64,000 nucleotides of DNA from Paenibacillus borealis (GTDB lineage Bacteria; Bacillota; Bacilli; Paenibacillales; Paenibacillaceae): positions 8,060,001 through 8,124,000 of the forward strand of contig NZ_CP009285.1 in the NCBI RefSeq assembly GCF_000758665.1. The letters run 5' to 3'. Both the position numbers and the translations under genes were made by a program. The notes below the pieces were generated by a model. That model was not told the DNA's origin. It searched no databases and worked only from the letters and a program-made list of their open reading frames with translations. This document shows positions 1-9,200 of this stretch, piece by piece (positions within the stretch are counted from its first letter, which is position 1; each line of letters begins with the position of its first letter).

Positions 1-942
1 GAAAAGCGATTCCTGCTTGTCGATCACCCTTGTATCCAGATGCGGAACAGACATGGGAGGCGCACCCACCGCTGCTTTACCGTATACTTTGGCATGATGC
101 TGCGCCACAATCTCCGGCTTCCGGCACACCATAAATAGTCCGCTTACCGGGAATCCGCCAATCCCTCTGCCCTCCGGAATACCGGATTTCTGCAGCAGAT
201 GCAGGCTCCCGCCTCCGCCCCCGATGAAGACGAATTTCGCTGTATGGCGCTCAGCAGCGCCGTTAGCATTACGTACCTTGAGTTCCCAGGACCCGTCCTT
301 AGTGCGCTTAAGGTCCTCAACCTGATGGTTGAACCGGATATCGACGTTGTTGCTCTGCAAGTGGCCGAACAGGCTGCGTGTCAAAGCGCCAAAGTTAACA
401 TCCGTTCCCGATTCCATTCGGGTGGCCGCCACCGGCTGGCCGAGTGTCCGGTTCTTCATCATAAGCGGCATCCATTTCATCAGCTGCGCCGGATCAGCGG
501 AGAATTCCATGCCTTGAAACAGCGGATGCCTTGAAAGCGCTTCAAATCTTTTTTGTAAAAAGGTTACGTCTGTCTGTCCTTCTACAAAGCTCATATGTGG
601 TACGGGTACGATAAATTCCTGCGGATCTTGTATTCGTCTGCTGTTCACCAGATAAGACCAGAATTGCTTCGAGAACTGAAACTCCTCATTCACCTTAATA
701 GCCTTGCTAATATCGATAGATCCATCCGGCTGCTCCGTGGTGTAATTAAGCTCGCATAATGAAGAATGCCCCGTTCCCGCATTGTTCCATTCATTGGAGC
801 TCTCCTCCCCGGCACCAGCGCGCCGCTCAAACACAGTGATTCTCCAATCAGGCACTAGTTCCTTAAGCAGTGAACCAAGTGTTGCACTCATGATTCCGGC
901 ACCAATTAAAATCACGTCTGTTTTGGTTTGTTGGTTGCTCAT
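1..942 (-). CDS. mqo: malate:quinone oxidoreductase, C-terminus off window
   Basis: This is the N-terminal 314 codons of a malate:quinone oxidoreductase. The enzyme is an FAD-dependent peripheral membrane protein that oxidises malate to oxaloacetate and passes electrons to the quinone pool. The translation begins [20 protein letters not shown], with the dinucleotide-binding [10 protein letters not shown] motif, then [22 protein letters not shown] and a CELNYT segment. These are typical of Mqo and distinguish it from generic FAD oxidoreductases. The start ATG at 942 has an AGAAGGA Shine-Dalgarno sequence about 9-11 bases upstream. The frame is open to base 1, so the roughly 180 C-terminal residues lie outside the window. 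The gene faces left and stands alone on this side. Confidence 0.93.
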   Translation of the reverse strand, partial: MSNQQTKTDVILIGAGIMSATLGSLLKELVPDWRITVFERRAGAGEESSNEWNNAGTGHSSLCELNYTTEQPDGSIDISKAIKVNEEFQFSKQFWSYLVNSRRIQDPQEFIVPVPHMSFVEGQTDVTFLQKRFEALSRHPLFQGMEFSADPAQLMKWMPLMMKNRTLGQPVAATRMESGTDVNFGALTRSLFGHLQSNNVDIRFNHQVEDLKRTKDGSWELKVRNANGAAERHTAKFVFIGGGGGSLHLLQKSGIPEGRGIGGFPVSGLFMVCRKPEIVAQHHAKVYGKAAVGAPPMSVPHLDTRVIDKQESLF

Positions 943-1123
943 ATTCTACCGTCCTTCTACCCTACGATTTGCAGGAAGGATGCAGGCACTCCTGCTTTGG
1001 CACGCTTGACTTAGCCACATACCTGCTTGGGATCAATCCTGATCTTAGTGTATCACTATTGAATATAAATTTTAAGATTTATCTAATATTTTATGAAAAC
1101 AATGTTTATGGAAAAGCTATGAA

Positions 1124-2332
1124 TTACTTATAATCATTTAAGGGTCCTTCATCCATTATAACCTCTACCATATTTGAAGGTCCCATCCTGAGACTAGGCC
1201 TAAACTCTGAATTCGGTCTGCTGTAAAGCTCCAACGGGCTTATAATAACGCCAGCTGGCGTATTATGAAGTATTCCCGGCACACAGGTGTAAATCGTATC
1301 ATTATTATTTGCATTCTTGGCGGTTATCGTAACGGAGGTGCCATTATGATTATCAATACTCATGGACACCTTATATCTGTAGAATGAGCCGGTTCCATTG
1401 GATTGAGCGGAATAAACCACAGGCACAACTGCAAGAATATCATCTTTTAATCTTAATTTGATAACCTCTGTCTTCGTTGATTGGCTGCTTCTCCCGACAT
1501 CGCCCGTATGTTCCACTGTACCGTTACCATAATTTTTGAGAGGAGGTGTTCCTTCCGCCCCAAACATAGCTACATCAATCTGCTTACCATTCTTTGTGTA
1601 GACTAAAGCATAGATATCATAATCCGTCCCCGTCTTCCAAGAGACAGTAGCCGTAATTTCTGGTGTTTTATCAATAATAACGGGCTTTTGCCCTTTATCG
1701 AGGTTTATCTTACCCTTTACCTTTTCAAGGTTTATGGATGACTTCGTGTATTGATTATCTTTATTATCAGGAATTGCTATCGCCGCGGGAGCAGGTTCAG
1801 GGGCAGATTCAGGTTCAACCTCAACACCATAATTTTTACATAACCCTTCAAGCCCGGAATCAAATCCGCGCCAGATTGATTTTGCTTTTGTCTGCCCATT
1901 CCTTAGGTATAATTCCAATACTACGACTCCATTTTCGTTGGTGAAGCTGGATGGTGATAACTGAATCATCGTATTGCCGGTGCTTATCTCTGCTGTTAGA
2001 TTCTTTACATTCGAAAATCCGGTGTTATTATCCTCTGTCAGAGTTATAGCTATCTTAGTAATACCTTCAGGGACTTTACCCATGTCGAAATTCATTTTAT
2101 GAACTTTTGTATTGCCTATTGTCTCGGATGGTACAAGAGTAGCTACACCTGACGAACTTGCGGGTTGATTATAAAAGATGATTCCGCTATCCCCTTGTAC
2201 CTTGTCGGAATCCGTTAACAGGAATGCTGTTAAAGATATATCGATTAAAGCAGAGATTTCATGGCTAATCGTAACACTGCCTTTGGCGGTACTTAAGGTT
2301 ATATTGGCTCCCATCTGAAGAAATTGATTCAC
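1124..2332 (-). CDS. tandem TerD-domain (tellurium/stress response) protein
   Basis: This protein of about 402 residues has two TerD-like beta-sandwich domains joined by a PEPAPAAIAIP-type linker. Domain 1 covers roughly residues 5-170 (IDISLTAFLLTDSDKVQGD, MNFDMGKVPEGITKIAITLT, AEISTGNTMIQL). Domain 2 covers roughly 215-400 (TATVSWKTGTDYDIYALVYTK, RLKDDILAVVPVVYSAQ). TerD proteins are calcium-binding stress proteins of Bacillota and are usually found in ter clusters with TerC or TerB. No ter partner is visible here. A GTG nine bases further upstream (2341) overlaps the only ribosome binding site. I therefore chose the GTG at 2332, which lies 8 bases after GGAG. The first domain is divergent from canonical TerD, so the exact role is uncertain. 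Confidence 0.8.
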   Translation of the reverse strand: MNQFLQMGANITLSTAKGSVTISHEISALIDISLTAFLLTDSDKVQGDSGIIFYNQPASSSGVATLVPSETIGNTKVHKMNFDMGKVPEGITKIAITLTEDNNTGFSNVKNLTAEISTGNTMIQLSPSSFTNENGVVVLELYLRNGQTKAKSIWRGFDSGLEGLCKNYGVEVEPESAPEPAPAAIAIPDNKDNQYTKSSINLEKVKGKINLDKGQKPVIIDKTPEITATVSWKTGTDYDIYALVYTKNGKQIDVAMFGAEGTPPLKNYGNGTVEHTGDVGRSSQSTKTEVIKLRLKDDILAVVPVVYSAQSNGTGSFYRYKVSMSIDNHNGTSVTITAKNANNNDTIYTCVPGILHNTPAGVIISPLELYSRPNSEFRPSLRMGPSNMVEVIMDEGPLNDYK

Positions 2333-2452
2333 TTCAGTCACTCCATTCTATTAATGGTTTGTATTCAAGTTGACTATCTAATATATTACCACAAGATGGA
2401 AATCAAAATTCCTTGATAACTATCCGCGCAAGCCTCATTAGCTTATTTACCA

Positions 2453-2492
2453 AAAAAACGGCTGGCCAGGTTCCCCTGATCCAGCCGTTTTT
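2453..2492. terminator. bidirectional terminator between two genes
   Basis: AAAACGGCTGG (2455-2465) pairs with CCAGCCGTTTT (2480-2490), with an A-run before and a T-run after. It ends the SLH gene on the minus strand and would also work on the plus strand. Confidence 0.8.
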
Positions 2493-2495
2493 CGA

Positions 2496-5396
2496 TTATT
2501 TTAATATTACATTATCGATCAGTACTGCCGTATCGAAGACACTGTCACCTTGATCCCAAACATGGAACCGGAGGACAATGGAGCCCTTGCCGGCAAATTG
2601 GCTTACATCAAATTGTACATGCTTCCAATTCGTCATGTAGGCTGTGTCATCCCCGCCGTAGAAATCAATCGCTACCTTGTTCTCATCAATCCAATAGGCC
2701 GTGGATTCATTAATCGATTCAGTGCCGACAATAACGGACTCACTGCCGTAGACACTGGAGGTTACTGTATTCCCGCCATTCAAGTGAGAGGTAATGAGGG
2801 AAGCCGTGTTGATGTATACACTGGAAGTTACCGTTGCTCTGAACGTATCATTGTATTTGGTTCCAACGTATTCCTTAGGCTCCTCAGAAATGAAATTGTA
2901 ATCAAACGATAGGGTTGTTGCTCCCTCCGGAACAATGAAGCTTTGCTCGATATAACTATCCGAATTGTAGTCATACCCTCCCTGATCATTGTTTTCAAAC
3001 CCAAGACCTGTGCTTATAATAGCCATGTAGTTCCCCTCTGTCGGCTTAAGCGGCCCCAGCTTGGAGATTACCCGGACATCGCCGTTTCCATTCCAGCCGG
3101 TCCAATTCCCGTTTTCAAAGGTTCCGTTGATGATTCCTTCGGTCTTAGTGCCAATGCTGCTTCCTTTCATGACGAATGCTGCCAGCCCGTCGTTTGCTCC
3201 ATGGGCAGCCACTGCTGCCTGGAAGGCTTCTTCGGTTGTCATGTTATCATCGTTTAAGGCGGTGAATACGGATGTAGCAATTGCCTGATCATAAGCAAGC
3301 TTTACATAACCGGTATATCCATAATAAGTGCTGGCACCATTGTTGATGAAGGCATCTGCCATAGAATCGTTGTATGCGCTGCGGCAGCTGCCATTATATA
3401 CGATGGTGTCAGGAAGCATATCGTTGTAACGTGTAATAAAAGAAGGTGTAATAGCATAATAACCGGATATAATAGCCAGTCTTCCCTTTTTCAAGTCCAG
3501 CTCATATGCCTTTTTATTCTCGTTTGTTGCCTTTTCTCCTGTCAGGAACATCACTTGCGGTCCGGCATATTTGAAATCAATGCCGTATTTATTATGGAGT
3601 TTCTGGAGCACTATTTCATCATAGTAAGTATCTCCGTGGCTATCCAAGACTACAACTCCATACTGATTCAGTCCTTTAAAGAAGTTAACGCCCGCTGCGG
3701 TGTCCTTTACTCTTTCCACAAGGAAAGGGTAACTCGACTGGTCGAAGCTATGATATACAGCATCATAAACGGTCGAAGATGGAAGTGTGCCAGAAAACGG
3801 AGAAATCACAGCAACCCGCTGGCTTCCTATAGTGGCTACGGTTTGTTCCACGTCTTGCGTTAACGCTTCAGCCGTCAATGCATTACTGGACGCAGCCTCT
3901 TCTACAGTGTTGCTTAACCCTTTGGTATTCTCAGGAGCAGCGGATATCCCCCCTAGAATTCCGTTGTCCAGCAGATACCAGATACTTCCTCCCTCACCCG
4001 AAACCCCGGCATGCTCTACTTCGTCTTGAGTTTGAAGCCAAGCCACCGTTTCTTCCTTGGCTTGTTGCAGATTACCATATGAAGCAGCCAGTTGATCCAG
4101 CTTACTCTGTGTATTATTCTCAATGACAACCGTTTGTGCAAGCTGTTCATCCGTAAGATGCTTCAGTACAGATAATTTAAAGACTGCACTGCTTGGCACA
4201 TCTCCAGCAAACGCCTGCAGATTTATGTAGCCCTCCGTACTTTCGTTCAATACTGCTTTGCCACTGTAAAGTCCGTCTGCCGCAAGACTGTCTCCATGGA
4301 CTTCCAATCCATCATCGTATAGCGGGCTAATCTGCGAAATCACTTTGCCGCTGTCATCTACCTGGTAGACACTAGCGATTACCGTTTCTGCCGCATTAAT
4401 CGATGAGCGGAATATAACTTCTGTGGACTCTTCCACATAAATGGCATCTGTACTCTCCCCCTCCACCACAACCTGGAGCGTGTTTGCCGGTGCCGGAATA
4501 GCCGGTGTCGGCGTCGGGGTGGGTGTCGGTGTCGGAGTTGGTGTCACCGGTGCCGGGGTTACTGGTTCAGGCGTCGCTGGCACTGGGGTTGCCGATGCCG
4601 GCGTTCCCGGAGCCGGTACTGTCACAGACGTCCCACGGTCAGTTGGTACCGGGGTGACAGCAGGGGTGACAGCAGGGGTAACCTCAGGATTCTTGCCCTT
4701 ATTCGTCTCTTCAGCAAGAAGCTGTTTGGATTTCTCGACATATACTGACTTATTGGTTGTGAACTCATAAGCCAGACGAGCCAGAGCCTGGCGCTCCGCA
4801 CGTTCTTTCGGTTTGAATTTCAGCGTGCCGTCACTGCCTTGGACTCCGTTAATGAAACCATTTTTGAAGGCAAGGGATACTTGCGCTTTTGCCCATTCGG
4901 ACACCTCTGAGATATCCGACAGCTTGCTGTCAACCGGAAGCTTCTTCGCCGTTTCATCCAATTCGAATGCCCGGATGAAAAATACGACCAGCTCCTCACG
5001 GGTGACATTTGAATTCGGACTGAAGGTAGTCGCCGATGTACCCTCCGTGATGCCAGCCTTTACCAATGCACCTACATAACCGCGATACCAGCTGTTCGCA
5101 GCAATGTCTTTAAACGGTGCAGCTTGATCACCATTTACTTCCAGCCCGAGCGACAGGACTATGATTTTTGCCAGTTCGGCGCGTGACATAGCCTTGTTCG
5201 GTTTAAAAGAGTTATCTTCATATCCTGAGATAATTCCCGCTTCCGATAATGATTGAATCTCCTTTTGTGCATAAGAGCCTGTGATGTCCTTGAACTGCAC
5301 AACCGCACCAAACACCATATTTGGCGTAAGGGTGCTTAATAACAGGGCAAACACAATCATCAGACTGAGTTTACGGCGTGCTGCTTGGAATAACAT
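2496..5396 (-). CDS. S-layer-homology surface protein with caspase-like (clan CD) fold and C-terminal jelly-roll domain
   Basis: This is a 966-residue secreted surface protein. A signal peptide (about 1-30) is followed by three SLH repeats (about 33-85, 93-147, 157-212) that normally bind pyruvylated wall polymer. A Pro/Thr linker (about 240-305) ends in a run of alternating TP. A beta-rich domain (about 306-410) precedes a region at about 525-720 resembling clan CD cysteine peptidases. In that region a strand ending in DSHGD supplies His587-Gly and a later strand ending in NGSCRS supplies Cys671, the expected His/Cys dyad. The C-terminal 230 residues (GTFENGNWTGWNGNGD to AVLIDNVIL) look like a choice-of-anchor/carbohydrate-binding jelly roll. 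The start at 5396 has GGGGGAAG 6 bases upstream. The gene is monocistronic with its own terminator. Peptidase activity is an inference from the dyad; an adhesin is the alternative. Confidence 0.85.
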   Translation of the reverse strand: MLFQAARRKLSLMIVFALLLSTLTPNMVFGAVVQFKDITGSYAQKEIQSLSEAGIISGYEDNSFKPNKAMSRAELAKIIVLSLGLEVNGDQAAPFKDIAANSWYRGYVGALVKAGITEGTSATTFSPNSNVTREELVVFFIRAFELDETAKKLPVDSKLSDISEVSEWAKAQVSLAFKNGFINGVQGSDGTLKFKPKERAERQALARLAYEFTTNKSVYVEKSKQLLAEETNKGKNPEVTPAVTPAVTPVPTDRGTSVTVPAPGTPASATPVPATPEPVTPAPVTPTPTPTPTPTPTPAIPAPANTLQVVVEGESTDAIYVEESTEVIFRSSINAAETVIASVYQVDDSGKVISQISPLYDDGLEVHGDSLAADGLYSGKAVLNESTEGYINLQAFAGDVPSSAVFKLSVLKHLTDEQLAQTVVIENNTQSKLDQLAASYGNLQQAKEETVAWLQTQDEVEHAGVSGEGGSIWYLLDNGILGGISAAPENTKGLSNTVEEAASSNALTAEALTQDVEQTVATIGSQRVAVISPFSGTLPSSTVYDAVYHSFDQSSYPFLVERVKDTAAGVNFFKGLNQYGVVVLDSHGDTYYDEIVLQKLHNKYGIDFKYAGPQVMFLTGEKATNENKKAYELDLKKGRLAIISGYYAITPSFITRYNDMLPDTIVYNGSCRSAYNDSMADAFINNGASTYYGYTGYVKLAYDQAIATSVFTALNDDNMTTEEAFQAAVAAHGANDGLAAFVMKGSSIGTKTEGIINGTFENGNWTGWNGNGDVRVISKLGPLKPTEGNYMAIISTGLGFENNDQGGYDYNSDSYIEQSFIVPEGATTLSFDYNFISEEPKEYVGTKYNDTFRATVTSSVYINTASLITSHLNGGNTVTSSVYGSESVIVGTESINESTAYWIDENKVAIDFYGGDDTAYMTNWKHVQFDVSQFAGKGSIVLRFHVWDQGDSVFDTAVLIDNVILK

Positions 5397-5586
5397 TGTT
5401 TCTTCCCCCTTCTCTCTCTAAGATATCAATGAACATTGTCGTCCTACCGAGTCCCAAGGATGGTATATTACACCATAATTCGACAACTTCTTGATTCTAC
5501 AATAGGACCAGGACAATTTACAATATTTATTGGTATAAAAAAATTTATATATTTGTAGAGAGAAATTGAAATGTAAAAAATAGACC

Positions 5587-5604
5587 ATCAAGCATAAGCT
5601 TGAT
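5587..5604 (-). terminator. terminator of F5/8C-domain gene
   Basis: The inverted repeat ATCAAGC/GCTTGAT has a 4-base loop. On the minus strand it is followed by TCTATTTTTT. It lies 75 bases after the stop of the gene at 5679-6740. Confidence 0.6.
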
Positions 5605-5678
5605 AGCCTAAGTATTCTACAGATGCACCAGTGTGCGATATTGCTATGCTTCGTGCGACCTCTCGAACAAATTTCTCC

Positions 5679-6740
5679 TTACGGTGAAATAAAACTTGGT
5701 CCGTATACCTCAAACTCATAGATTCTTGCCGCAGAGTTCGTGGTTTGTGTAGGCACCGTTACGTTCAGCTTAATATATCGAGCCGATACTACTGTTATAT
5801 TGTCTACCGTAGTACCAATTGTATTGTTGGTTACGTTAACCACCTTGTTCCAGTTCGTACCATCGGTGCTGACCTGGATATTATAAGCCTTCGTGTTATA
5901 TGAGGGAGTCTCACCGCCTTCCGCTGCATGCTTGATGACAAATTGGTTTACTTGCTTCACGGAGCCGAGGTCAATCTGCAGCCAGCGGTTGCCGGACTTG
6001 GAGCACCATTTGCTATCATTGATGACGCTGCCTTCCACGGCTTGGGCTGCAGTCTGCGAGGCGTTGCACGTGCTGTCAACCGTCGCGGGTTTATTTAATG
6101 CTAAATTTGGAGGACTCACTATTATCGTGTACGTAACCTTATTCGTTCCAGATTTCGGGGTTACGATGATCTTCATGCCCGTCTCTAGCGTCGTCGCCTT
6201 CGTTATTCCGTCTGCATTGTAAATTTCGAACGTTGCATTCGCCGCCGGTGTAATCGCGGCCTTCAACGCAGCTAGATTGATGCCACTCCCGACAGTGATC
6301 GTCTCATTCGCCGTCCCGCCGGCACTTACTGTGCCGACCGCCGAGGTCAATGTAGCCGCGCTGCACAGCATGTTTGCTCCCGTAGCCACCCATTTTGCAT
6401 ACAGCGTTAGGTCTCTAGTGATTAGATCTGACCCAGTATAGGCTTGCGTCAGCGCAATGTCGTAGTACCAGCCTTCGAAGCTGTAGCACTCCTTCACCGG
6501 AGTATACTGAAACATCACTCTACCTCCGGACGCCGACACAAACTGTGGGGCAATCGCTGAGCCTCCGTTCGTGTCATAAGTCACGACCAGCTGGGTGGGG
6601 TTGCCCCCTTGATCGCCTCCGGCAATTGCAGGAGCTCCTATAGCCATTAACGAAACAATGATAACTATCACCATCAAGTAACCTCTTATCTTCGCCGCAA
6701 TCCTTTTGTTTCCCTGACTAAGCCCTGAACCTTCCATCAT
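5679..6740 (-). CDS. secreted protein: InlB B-repeat, Ig-like domain, F5/8 type C (CBM32-like) domain
   Basis: This exported protein has about 353 residues. A basic N-region and hydrophobic core (GYLMVIVIIVSLMAIGAPAIA) form a signal peptide. Next comes one Listeria-Bacteroides (InlB B) repeat with VTYDTNGGSAIAP and FEGWYYD...LYAKWV. An Ig-like unit follows (AGGTANETITVGSGI to VTPKSGTNKVTYTIIV), and then a full F5/8C discoidin domain (NLALNKPATVDST, WLQIDLGSVKQVNQFVI, ARYIKLNVT, EFEVYG). F5/8C domains bind sugars in secreted glycoside hydrolases, but no catalytic module is present, so this is probably a binding protein. The ATG at 6755 is part of the AAAGGGG ribosome site, whereas the ATG at 6740 sits 5 bases after it, so I use 6740. 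The gene runs in the same direction as the SLH gene but has its own terminator. Confidence 0.82.
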   Translation of the reverse strand: MMEGSGLSQGNKRIAAKIRGYLMVIVIIVSLMAIGAPAIAGGDQGGNPTQLVVTYDTNGGSAIAPQFVSASGGRVMFQYTPVKECYSFEGWYYDIALTQAYTGSDLITRDLTLYAKWVATGANMLCSAATLTSAVGTVSAGGTANETITVGSGINLAALKAAITPAANATFEIYNADGITKATTLETGMKIIVTPKSGTNKVTYTIIVSPPNLALNKPATVDSTCNASQTAAQAVEGSVINDSKWCSKSGNRWLQIDLGSVKQVNQFVIKHAAEGGETPSYNTKAYNIQVSTDGTNWNKVVNVTNNTIGTTVDNITVVSARYIKLNVTVPTQTTNSAARIYEFEVYGPSFISP

Positions 6741-6966
6741 TCGTTCCCCTTTCATCCACCCTAATGATTACGGGCTTTCACACCATTCATAAGGGTATTC
6801 ACACAAACGCGGAAGAATGCATGTTTAACGCGGATCTAGAACAGTATTTTTAGACAAATTTCAGACAAATAACGGATTTCAGACTTTAGCAAACACCATT
6901 CATTGATGATATGATTAGTATGAAACATCATACTGATGCAGATTCATCATCTAAGGAGAGATTAGG

Positions 6967-7317
6967 ATGCAGCATAAAAAAGAAAATAGTCATGGATTCG
7001 GGCACGGCAAAGTGCTGGGAACAACCTCAATGGGCGAGAGAGGACAAGTTGTTATTCCTAGAGAAGCAAGGGAAGAGCTTGATATCAAGCCAGGTGAGAA
7101 ATTCATCGTTTTCGGAAATAAGCGCAAGGGCGCTGTCATTCTGGTCAAAGCCGAAATGTTCAACAAATTTGCGGATTTCTTCATGAGCGCTTCGAGAAAG
7201 TTTGAAAGCATGGCCCAGGCGATCTTTGATAAAAACACTACTATTCCAGAAGATGAAGTTGATGATCATGAACCTGTGGCAGCTGAAAAAAGACCTGAGG
7301 TAGATGAAAAAGAATGA
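6967..7317 (+). CDS. AbrB/MazE/SpoVT-family DNA-binding protein
   Basis: This 116-residue protein has a central swapped-hairpin AbrB domain (GTTSMGERGQVVIPREAREE to ELDIKPGEKFIVF). The N-terminus is short and His-rich, and the C-terminal tail is acidic. The usual role is binding DNA as a transition-state-type regulator. AAGGAG lies 9 bases before the ATG. The stop overlaps the start of the downstream UbiB-family kinase gene by four bases (ATGA), so the two are translationally coupled and probably act together. A paired MazF-type toxin is not present, which argues against an antitoxin role. Confidence 0.85.
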   Translation: MQHKKENSHGFGHGKVLGTTSMGERGQVVIPREAREELDIKPGEKFIVFGNKRKGAVILVKAEMFNKFADFFMSASRKFESMAQAIFDKNTTIPEDEVDDHEPVAAEKRPEVDEKE

Positions 7318-9038
7318 GCGAATTCTTTAAATTAATGAAGGATGTCCGGTTCAGAAGAACCATGCGGATGATTTTTAAGTTCGCCTGGGATTTCTGGTGG
7401 CTGAGCAAGCAAAAGTATTTTATACCGGGACGGCGCTTAGAAGCGAAGACAAAAGCCTTGTATCGAAAACAGGCAGCGTATTTTACGAAGACCGCCATGG
7501 ATATGGGTGGGTTAATTATCAAGCTTGGGCAGCATGTGAGTGCGCAGGTGGATATTTTGCCGAAGGAAGTTATTGATGAACTGTCAAAGCTGCAGGATTC
7601 GGTAGAATTCGTTGATTTTTCCGAGATTAAGCACAAGGTTGAGAGTGAACTCGGAAGATCCATTAGCGAGATTTTTGCTGAGTTTAGTACGACTCCCATC
7701 GCGGCGGCTTCCTTGGGGCAGGTACACCGGGCGACATTACGAACAGGTGAAGCAGTCGCAGTGAAAGTGATGCGTCCCGGGGTCGAGGACATTATCGCCA
7801 TTGATTGGAAATCCATTCAGGTTGCTATTTCGTTATTGAAACGCCAGACGAAGATTACAGACTTCATGGATCTTGATGCGGTGTATGATGAGTTTCACGA
7901 TACCGTTATGGACGAGCTCGATTATGAGCAAGAGGGGCGGAATGCAGAAGAATTCCAGCTGCAGTTTATCCATCGGGATGATATCGTTGTTCCAGGCATT
8001 CATTGGTCCTATACCACTTCGAAAGTGTTAACCATGGAGTTTCTGGAAGGTGTGAAAATCAACGATTTTGCCCAGCTGGATGCCTGGGGTGTGGACCGGA
8101 CCAAATTAGCGACATCGCTGATCGAAATTTTCGTAGAGCAGATTCTATTAGAAGGCTTCTTTCACGCAGACCCGCACCCGGGTAATGTTCTCGTCCAGCC
8201 TGACGGCACCATAGCCTTAATCGATTTTGGAATGGTCGGACGAATTGCCGGGGATATGAAGACGCAAATGGTAGCACTGCTAATGGCGGTGTATCTAAAA
8301 GATGCTCACGGTGCCATCGATGCCCTTACCCGTTTGAGATTTTTAAGACGGAATGTAGATCTAGAGGTATTCGCAAGGAATCTTACGTTATTGTTTGAGC
8401 AAATCAACGGGGATACGTTTGACCTTAGCTTCGTGACATCAGGTGACAATGTTGAAGAGTTACGTGATTTCCTCTATTCTCAGCCTTTTCAGTTACCGGC
8501 AAATACAACATTTTTGGGAAAAGCCATAGGCACGGTGTATGGGCTTTGTACCGGACTGGACCCCGAGCTTGATTTGATTGGGACCGTTAAGCCTTATGTC
8601 GAAGAGGTTGTGCGTAGGGATCTGCGGGGAAATGTCTTTTCCAACGTTGTAGATGAAGGCAAGAGCATTCTCAAAGGAATCCTTCCTACGACCAAGAAGT
8701 TCATATCTGCAGTCGATAAAATGGATAGCGGAAATCTGCGGGTGAAGCTATCGAGCTCCTTCGAGCAAAAATTGATTGAGACTCAGAACAAGAATACACA
8801 GCGGATTATTGCAACAATCATTGGGGCGGTATCCCTTCTGACTGCGGCAAACCTGTGGAATGAAGTGAGTCATATCGTTTCTTATGGGTTGGGCACATTG
8901 GGGCTGCTCATTATGCTTAGCCAACTCAAAACGAGAGGACGCCGCCGTGCCGAAAGACATGCAAGGCAAATGAACGCCATGCGTGAGCGTAGCAGATTGG
9001 AAACGCCGAAGTCTAAGCCAAGAAAATCTGGCGTATGA
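7314..9038 (+). CDS. AarF/UbiB/ABC1 family atypical kinase
   Basis: This 574-residue protein belongs to the ABC1/UbiB atypical kinase-like family. It contains the family's KxGQ-like motif (LIIKLGQHVSAQVDILP), the Ala-rich loop AAASLGQVHRATL, the lysine motif AVKVMRPG, the catalytic FFHADPHPGNVLV and metal-binding LIDFGMVG. Two hydrophobic segments near the C-terminus (about 495-540) suggest membrane anchoring. In proteobacteria and mitochondria UbiB/COQ8 supports ubiquinone synthesis. In menaquinone-using Bacillota the substrate is unknown. Translation is coupled to the AbrB-like gene upstream. The last eight codons (SKPRKSGV) lie in DNA that is a copy of the xre gene at 31150, read in another frame, so the native 3' end has probably been replaced. 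Confidence 0.9.
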   Translation: MSEFFKLMKDVRFRRTMRMIFKFAWDFWWLSKQKYFIPGRRLEAKTKALYRKQAAYFTKTAMDMGGLIIKLGQHVSAQVDILPKEVIDELSKLQDSVEFVDFSEIKHKVESELGRSISEIFAEFSTTPIAAASLGQVHRATLRTGEAVAVKVMRPGVEDIIAIDWKSIQVAISLLKRQTKITDFMDLDAVYDEFHDTVMDELDYEQEGRNAEEFQLQFIHRDDIVVPGIHWSYTTSKVLTMEFLEGVKINDFAQLDAWGVDRTKLATSLIEIFVEQILLEGFFHADPHPGNVLVQPDGTIALIDFGMVGRIAGDMKTQMVALLMAVYLKDAHGAIDALTRLRFLRRNVDLEVFARNLTLLFEQINGDTFDLSFVTSGDNVEELRDFLYSQPFQLPANTTFLGKAIGTVYGLCTGLDPELDLIGTVKPYVEEVVRRDLRGNVFSNVVDEGKSILKGILPTTKKFISAVDKMDSGNLRVKLSSSFEQKLIETQNKNTQRIIATIIGAVSLLTAANLWNEVSHIVSYGLGTLGLLIMLSQLKTRGRRRAERHARQMNAMRERSRLETPKSKPRKSGV

Positions 9039-9140
9039 ATGCAATGTCGACCGATCTTACATTTCCATGATTGAGGTTGGCAGAAACGAGCCTTCCGTCA
9101 CGAAAATATAGAGTATGAGAAAGCGCAGGAAAACGAGTGA
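9012..9140 (+). pseudogene. fragment of an XRE-family regulator gene (relative of the gene at 31150)
   Basis: From base 9012 the sequence closely matches 31221-31407, the second half of the intact xre gene. Read in the xre frame it gives LSQENLAYECNVDRSYISMI and then EVGRNEPSVTKI. A stop at 9109 follows, created by a deletion of about 58 bases. That deletion removed the segment corresponding to roughly 31318-31375, with AT shared at the junction. The xre N-terminus is absent because the sequence upstream is the UbiB kinase gene, whose reading frame runs into this fragment. The homology continues through the terminator that follows. This is a dead remnant of a duplication or recombination event. 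Confidence 0.85.
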
Positions 9141-9148
9141 ACGTAAAT

Positions 9149-9189
9149 AAGAGCGGGGCATGAAGCTGTTAGCTTATGTTCCGCTCTTA
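9149..9189. terminator. terminator copied with the xre fragment
   Basis: AAGAGCGG pairs with CCGCTCTT, and the stem is extended by G-T pairs (GGCAT/ATGTT) around a 14-base loop. It is nearly identical to the terminator at 31416-31456. It sits between the UbiB gene and the convergent AraC gene and can serve both. Confidence 0.75.
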
Positions 9190-9200
9190 TCGTTATTTCG

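Noticed and set aside
4504..4549. Repetitive DNA in the SLH gene
   Set aside because: It simply encodes the TP-repeat linker of the protein and keeps the frame, so it is not an independent repeat element.
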